Origin: Tenebrio molitor
Taxonomy: Eukaryota; Arthropoda; Insecta; Coleoptera; Tenebrionidae
DNA length: 64,000 bases
Reading direction: 5' to 3'
Assembly (NCBI RefSeq): GCF_963966145.1
Contig: NC_091047.1
Coordinates: 11,470,001 to 11,534,000 of the forward strand
The notes below the pieces were generated by a model. The model saw only the letters and a program-made list of their open reading frames with translations, was not told where the DNA came from and searched no databases. How positions within the stretch are numbered: position 1 is the stretch's first letter; the number at the start of each line of letters is the position of its first letter. Of the stretch, positions 57,672 to 64,000 are shown one piece after another. Made by a program: the position numbers and the translations under genes.

Positions 57672-58939
57672 TACAGGGTGGTCCCGATATAACCTGCCAG
57701 AAGAAATCCAGTAATTGGTGACGATGAGTAGAACTCATACACAAAAAAAGTTTCTAATAAAAGTCTTTTCGTTTCCGAGATAAAAATAATTGAAAATGTG
57801 GTCAAAATTTGCTGTACGCTAATGAGTTAATCGGTTTTAAAAAGGTAATTCTGGTTACTTGGCTGCGATTTCTTTAGCAACGGTACCTGCAACACCTATG
57901 ACATTTGTCAAGTTTAATTTTAAATTTGCGAATCCTTCAAAAAGTTATGAAATTCACGAAACAAGAATACGCCGATTTGCATTTACTCTATGGCGAAACA
58001 GGTGGTAATTCAAGACCGGCATGGCTACCATACGGCGAGCGTTTTCCTGAAGGAGTCCTTCCGTCTCGTTGTACTTTTGTGGAGCTACATCTGCATTTAT
58101 GTGAGGTTGGTTCTGACTGATTCCAATACGATGGCGTCCCCGATCCTCCATTTAACCCCTCTGGAATTTAATTTTTGGGGCCACACGAAAGATTTGGTAT
58201 ACGAAGTTGAAATAAATACAAAAAGCCAACTCCAGAAACGCGTAACAGACGCCGCGAACCAGATTCGTAAAAACTCAGAAATGCTGAATTCTGTTTATGA
58301 AAATTGGTACCAGCGTACTCAATGTGCTTAAATGCCAACGGAAGGCACACAGAACATTTATTATAAAATAATGTTTCTAGTCTAGTTTACCTTTCATTAG
58401 TTAGTAGATATTCTTAATTAAAAGTTGAAAGTACGAATATGTAAAGTGTAAATAAATTTATTTTGGCTATTTAACCACAATTAAGACGATACTCTTATTA
58501 CACAGTTCTTCCACAATTTTGCACACACTACCTCTACATTTATTTACACATTGAGGAACACCACTTTATTATTTTATTACTCATTCATCTCAGTCTACAA
58601 AATCAGCTTTTGTACCTAAATAAGCTGGTGAATTAACGCACGCAGTGTACAGCGTTTTCAATAAATGTCATTAATTTGATTTAGTTTGTCAGATTTGAGA
58701 TTTGTCATAAACGATACAGGTACCTATGTTGCTTAGATACTGTCATCCTTACAAACACCAACAATTAATTCCTGAGTAGGTACGTACATATTTTTGTGGT
58801 CAGCAGCGTCGAATGGGTGTGGATAGGGGTTAATTTATCCCCATTATTTTGGACCTAACGAAGAGGGGTTTTTTGGACTTGTTAGATCCTTCTAATGGCC
58901 CAGAATTTTTTTGGCAGGTTATATCGGGACCACCCTGTA
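57672..58939 (+). mobile_element. 1.27-kb mariner/IS630-like element, internally deleted
   Basis: TACAGGGTGGTCCCGATATA and, reversed, TACAGGGTGGTCCCGATATA are identical over 20 bp and continue ACCTGCCA. TA flanks. It contains a fused, frameshifted transposase relic (57947-58331). Confidence 0.92.
57947..58331 (+). pseudogene. transposase relic, N- and C-terminal parts joined
   Basis: The first frame reads MKFTKQEYADLHLLYGETGG with NSRPAWLPYGERFPE, the N-terminal DNA-binding helix region. In another frame follows LTPLEFNFWGHTKDLVYEVE with a helical C-terminus ending NWYQRTQCA and a stop, matching the SPDLTPLDFFLWGHLKDLVY region of IS630/mariner-type enzymes. The central catalytic part is deleted. 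Confidence 0.85.
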
Positions 58940-59079
58940 TATAAAAGAATTACGAAGAGTATTTAAAAAAAAAATTCCATGAGCATAAATGTTTACTTCT
59001 ATGGAAATTCAAATAAATGATCAACAAGCACGGATTAAAATCATTTTTACGCTCCCCATTGACGACCGAAATGAGGACA

Positions 59080-59322
59080 TATAACGGGTGACTATTAAAA
59101 TTTTCACTTAGGGTTGGCTATGGATCATTCTTTGTTTTCCGTTGCACCTTAGACACTGACAAGTTTGACATTTCAATAAATGTTTTTTCTCTTAATTTGG
59201 TTATGTTTCAATTGTACTGACTGACATTTGTCGTTCGTTCTTGCGTGTGTCTAAAGTAACAGAAAAAATAAAAACTCGTTCAAAGCCAACTGCAAGTGAA
59301 AATTTTAATAGTCACCCGTTAT
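59080..59322. mobile_element. 243-bp TIR MITE
   Basis: TATAACGGGTGACTATTAAA and its exact reverse complement at the right end; 30-bp arms run through ATTTTCACTT. Confidence 0.9.
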
Positions 59323-61223
59323 ATACATATATGTATTCCTTTTAAACTTCCGTCCCAGTTAAGCAACATATCTGAAAAACGAATAAATCCACGAAACTTT
59401 CTTTATTTAATTCACGCTAGGTGTCCAACAAGTGCAATGTTGGCTGCAGAAACATTTACAAACCAGTTGCGCAGGGAAGAACATTTAATTTATTTTCACC
59501 CACGTAAAAAAATTGCACGTTGTTGGAGAATAAACACAAGATGTTTATATTTTTGTTTCTTAGAGCCCGATTTCAAGTCAGGGTGACAAATAGGTGGTGC
59601 AGCGCAAATGTGTAGCTATCTGTGTCCCACACATTAATTACTAATATGCGTCATCTTTCTCAAACTTGCAATTTTGTGCCGTTACCATGACAATACAAGT
59701 TGCACGTCAACTTGAAATCGGCCTCTTATTTGTCAGGACATTATTTATTTTGTTGGCAAAATTAGAAAATTTGGAAAAACCCCAGGACTTTAGGTTATTA
59801 ATTTTTATAAATAATTACTGCAACAATCACCGTCTTCATTAAAACGCAGCTGGCTATGAGTATTTTAAAGATTATCTATTTTCATGGTTTATCGTTTGAA
59901 CACGTACGAGTATCTTGATTTCACCGCTGCTCGTGGTAGTCGTCACAGTAAGTTAAGTAATTTATAATTAGGCTGTCCATTTTCCTTTGATTCCCCTAAC
60001 CGTGGCAGTCTCTAGGCGAGAACGTTTCGTACCTCTTACATGGCTCTACATGTACTTCTTGGTTGTGATTTATATGATTAAAAGTTGCTACTGGAACACC
60101 AGGATTAATTAATCTATGTAGGAACAGGTACCTACATCGCGGTATTTTCTTGTAGCTCATGGCGAACAACACACCATTTTTTGTCGATCATTGTGACAGT
60201 TGTCATAGACACTTTATGTGCAACCACTTAGTATCCTGGAGACAAAAAACTGGTAAGGACTACACATCCTTAATTTGGCTGGTTTGTCTACCTCACTTCG
60301 TTCGGCAGCCAAACTACAGCCTCAGCACATAAAACTTAATTTGTAAATTCGTTCTGAAATCTCAGATATCCTTAATAAAAATAAAAAAAAAGAAATAAAA
60401 AAACAAATACTGATGACAAAACGGTTTAATTACCGAGTTATAAATTAATAATGATTAATTTTAATAATACCCACACCTATTCTTTGATAATTTTTCAGTT
60501 AATAATATGTATTGTATAATCATATGGTTCTAACTTATTTTAAATACTTAAAACAACCATTAATGATTAATGCGTTAAGTACTATTTGAAGCAATTTTCT
60601 CCACAGATATCTTATAGAAAAAGTGGGTTGGTACAATAGCTCTCATTAATATCGGATATTAGTAGCTAAGTAGCTACCCATATCACGATTAATTTTGTTC
60701 GGCAATTATCTAATTATTATGTCTTGCTTTAGGTATTGAATAGTGGCTTCAGTTAAATTGACTACGTTATGATGTCACTTGCATATATTACGGTAAATTT
60801 TATTTTGAAGTTGTCGCGTAAGTGCACTTTCTTGCATAGTAACAATATTTTAATCAAAACAGAAGTAATCACGGCCACAAAATTACAGGTTGCAATATAA
60901 AATTGTAATTTATGTCAGTTTTTACATAAATTAGTTTTATCATCCGAGAGGCAGCTATGACTAACATTCATACAAATAAATTGCAGCAAAATAGTTCAAA
61001 GAATGTGGCACCTCACAAATAACTATGCCATAGATCCTCCAAGCTTAAACCCAAAACTGTATGTTTGAAGATACTAGCTTCGGTTTGGATAAAACATGTT
61101 TTCATACCTACTTTATAATTATGGTGTTTAAGAATGCATCAATAAAAAGTACATATAGGTATTTATTGTATGGTCAAAGAAAACTTGAGTTTTGTCAAGT
61201 GATGAACAAAATAGTTTTTAAAA
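59323..61223. other. unassigned DNA
   Basis: A 96-codon plus frame (59296-59586) overlaps the MITE end and has no recognisable domain. Nothing else is evident. Confidence 0.4.
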
Positions 61224-61541
61224 TACAGGGTTATTCTAAATGATTGTAGTCCAAGTTGGCGTAAAAACTGAATGTAAATTTATGGTTGCTGCTCCATATA
61301 AAAATTTTCAAAATAATGTGAATAAGTGAATACACACCGTTCACACAAATGAGTTAAACAATTCAGTACTGTTAGATTCAATCGTTAATTTAAAAAGAAA
61401 TACATAAAATTGTCATCATTGTACTTTTCGCCAAAAATGACAATGACAGTGACAAAAATTAACAGTTGACAGTGAGGCGGCAAAAATTTCATAACATGGG
61501 CATGGCTTGCTTCGACTACAATCATTTAGAATAACCATGTA
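61224..61541. mobile_element. family A MITE, intact copy
   Basis: TACAGGGTTATTCTAAATGA and, reversed, TACATGGTTATTCTAAATGA, both followed by TTGTAGTC. Its two ends match the split outer parts of the 18296-19985 structure. Confidence 0.88.
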
Positions 61542-62138
61542 TAAAATATGACTTATTCCATCTAATTGATATTTTTTTTTAAATAATTTTAAAAAACTAT
61601 CCTGACCTAACTGTTTTTAAATGTATTACCAATAATTGTGAACAAATTCATTTTAAACTTGGCCTTTGTACTTTTATCTTTTGAGGAAAGAGTCATTCGA
61701 CAGCACATTTAATGATTAAATCAGCAACTTCATTCTCTAGTGTGGGGTGATTCTTTTATATTATACCTACTAAATCAAGGCATTCTTACTTACAATTAGC
61801 GCAAGTAATTTACATTTTAACAGTATAACTGCCACTCAGTTATTTGTCTGCAGGAAATTTAAGAACACATAATTCAGCTTAATTTATATTCCATTACAAG
61901 AGTAATTGTTATTAATAATACTGTAATAATGGAGTTACCAAGGCGCTCATTTGCATAATTAAGTTGAACGGCAGCGAAGCACTAAAATGAAAAACAACCC
62001 TCTGGAAAAACTACCATAACCATTGTGCTTTCGTTACTTCTTTGTTTGTATAACTTGTCCAAAGATTGTTGATTTGATGTAAAAACGAAATGTTACATAA
62101 CGTCAACAGTCTTAATTATTTTAATAAGTAATTACATA

Positions 62139-62358
62139 TACAGGTGTCCCAAAAAAAAAAAGACGAGTCCATAGCTCCCTTATTTATCGGAAGATTTTAT
62201 TTATCCATACCCCAAATTAAGTACATAGATGTGAATAGGCTACAAAATGGCCTACTAAATTCGCGTAAATCCCCAAGGGCTTCAGGGTTAAACTGTCAAA
62301 ATATGTATTTTTTTGAAATGCGAACTTATGGACTCGTCTTTTTTTGGGAACTCCTGTA
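62139..62358. mobile_element. 220-bp TIR MITE
   Basis: TACAGGTGTCCCAAAAAAAA at the left and, reversed, TACAGGAGTTCCCAAAAAAA; both continue AGACGAGTCCATA. Confidence 0.88.
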
Positions 62359-62458
62359 GATTTAACATACATAATAATATGTAAACCTCGTCCAGCGAGA
62401 GATTGGGAGATTTTAAATTGTAATAAATTAACCCAACACTACAAAATGCAATAGAATA

Positions 62459-62759
62459 TACAGCGTGATCAACAATGACTGAGTCTGTTGGCAATGAAAC
62501 AATTGAAAATATTGGTGTTTTTCTGTTTCGTAATTGGCACTGACCGGATGTTTTAACTTGACACGATATTAAAAAATTTTTTGGTTATGTCGGGTATGTT
62601 TATGGTAATACAAAAATGACCCTTTGATGGTAAACGTCAAATTCGCCTGTCAACTCTGTCGAAGCTGACAACCGGAAATGCGTTTAGATTACAGTGGTAC
62701 CAAAATCATTCAAATTTTCATTGTTACCAACAGACTCAGTCATTCTTGATCACGTTGTA
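62459..62759. mobile_element. 301-bp TIR MITE
   Basis: TACAGCGTGATCAACAATGA and, reversed, TACAACGTGATCAAGAATGA; both continue CTGAGTCTGTTGG. Confidence 0.88.
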
Positions 62760-63078
62760 TTAATTAGAGCATAGTTTCAGGGCAAAAATGTTACTGCTTG
62801 AAGGGTATATTTCAAATTTTGCGTGCACTAGCTACTCCTTTCTTTACGTTGAATTTAGTGACTTTTATGTCAACCAATCTCTCGCTAGACAAACTATATA
62901 ACTGTTTACCCAATTAAATAAATTTAATAGTAGCGTATATATACCTCATCAAACGTTATTTTCATAACAATCAATAATAAGGCATTTCCTAGGTACGTTC
63001 AACCGGAGGAAATAATAATCATTAGATCAGCCGGATGAACAAAAATTAATTTTAAAAAATACGTATTTAGGTTGCGAA

Positions 63079-63818
63079 TGACTTATCTGTCACTGTGATA
63101 AGTGATAACTAATAGCCAATAGGAAATGTCATGAAAAATGTGTGTTATTTGCACCACAATGATTTTTTGATTTTTGAACAGCGTTTAGATACTCTTCGTC
63201 TCTTGTTATCATCAAACACGTAAATAACTACATATTACGACTAAATTTTAATATTTAGCTAAACGCTTTTCAAAAATCAAAAAACCATTGTGGTGCAAAT
63301 AATACACATTTTTCATGACATTTCCTATTACATATTATCCATTTACTAAACTCCCGCACTGTCAAAGTGTTTGCAAGTTGCCGCACTGCCGTTCTGAGAC
63401 TAGTAATTTTTACTTTAACGTTGGCGCAAAAATTTTAAACTTCAAATTTGAAGTTAAGTTTAATAAATTCGCTTTCTTTCATTCAAAGTATTACTTACAC
63501 GAAATGACTGAACAAGAAAAAGATATGAAACATAAAAGAATACAGTTAACGACCAGAGAGGAACACGGTATTGTTAATTATTGTTTTGAAAGAAAAGAAT
63601 TAACTCCATTAACATAACCAAACTTTTCTTGTTGACGTTTTTATAACTGGATTTTGTGTACAGGCAACTGAAACTGTATGTCAGCATAGGTACACTCCAA
63701 AAAAAAGTCAAAAATTTGACACTGACAGTGCGGAAGTTTAATAAACGGATAGTACTTATCACAGTGACAGATAAGTCATTTGCACCACATTGGTTTTTTG
63801 ATTTTTGAACAGCGTTTA
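63079..63818. mobile_element. composite of nested inverted repeats
   Basis: There are three layers. An inner foldback (63116-63330) has ~72-bp arms (AGGAAATGTCATGAAAAATG mirrored). An element (about 63339-63748) ends in CCATTTACTAAACTCCCGCA and, reversed, CCGTTTATTAAACTTCCGCA. An outer pair TGACTTATCTGTCACTGTGA (63079) is mirrored at 63754-63778. A third partial copy of the inner arm (TTTGCACCACATTGGTTTTT) follows at 63779-63818. Confidence 0.75.
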
Positions 63819-63826
63819 CATAATTA

Positions 63827-64000
63827 TATCGGGTGCTTCACTTAAATTTATCCTCAAAGTAGGCGTCGAAGAATCGATTGTGAGTACACCACGGATTACT
63901 AAAGATCACGGATCACTGAAGATCAGCTGTTTAAATCCAACGTTCCTTTTAGCATCGACATCCTTTTAACGCTGTTTGTGTTTTTACTCTGCAAACTGAT
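63827..64000. mobile_element. family B MITE, copy 4 (cut by window end)
   Basis: Starts ATCGGGTGCTTCACTTAAAT and has GTCGAAGAATCGATTGTGAG and ACCACGGATTAC as in the other copies. The right end lies beyond the window. Confidence 0.8.

Overview
The window is AT-rich, transposon-laden DNA from an insect genome. It carries the 3' half of the sex-determination gene doublesex (dsx) on the minus strand. The DSX peptides and the tRNA-Trp-primed Ty3/gypsy element fit a holometabolous insect, most likely a beetle. The order is inferred, not proven. No DM (DNA-binding) exon is present, so the 5' part of dsx must lie beyond 64,000.

dsx, read right to left: (1) a 141-nt exon at 53437-53577 encodes the canonical DSX dimerisation (OD2) segment; (2) only 176 nt downstream, the female-specific C-terminal exon (53169-53260) ends in a stop and has a poor polypyrimidine tract, as expected of a regulated female acceptor; (3) after about 20 kb of transposon-filled intron, a second OD2-like exon lies at 32957-33097. 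It is also exactly 141 nt, has the same phase at both ends, and has strong splice sites; (4) 903 nt further on is the male-type C-terminal exon (31813-32053). Exon 3 is the most interesting item in the window: an apparently duplicated, diverged dimerisation exon next to the male exon, able to join the male exon in frame.

Mobile elements fill much of the rest. A full-length, apparently intact and recently inserted Ty3/gypsy element of CsRn1 type (20738-25292) has identical 169-bp LTRs, a 5-bp target duplication, a tRNA-Trp primer site, a CHCC Gag knuckle, and a -1 frameshift site followed by a perfect 8-bp stem. It sits inside an older DNA transposon. Around it are about 30 terminal-inverted-repeat elements and foldbacks, many with TA target sites and TACAGGG-type ends (IS630/Tc1/mariner superfamily). 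Several still carry broken transposase pieces, and several are nested. Recurrent families include a ~200-bp MITE (four copies), a ~270-bp double-hairpin repeat (four copies), and a degenerate 1.7-kb mariner-like element with its own 361-bp MITE derivative.

Layout: 0-18 kb, intergenic DNA with MITEs and one unassigned minus-strand candidate exon near 2.3-2.5 kb; 18.3-20 kb, a 1.5-kb foldback inside another MITE; 20.3-25.3 kb, gypsy in MITE; 25.4-31 kb, foldbacks; 31.8-53.6 kb, dsx 3' exons and intron; 53.6-64 kb, upstream dsx intron or flanking DNA with more MITEs. All calls come from reading the sequence and remembered family knowledge; no searches were run.
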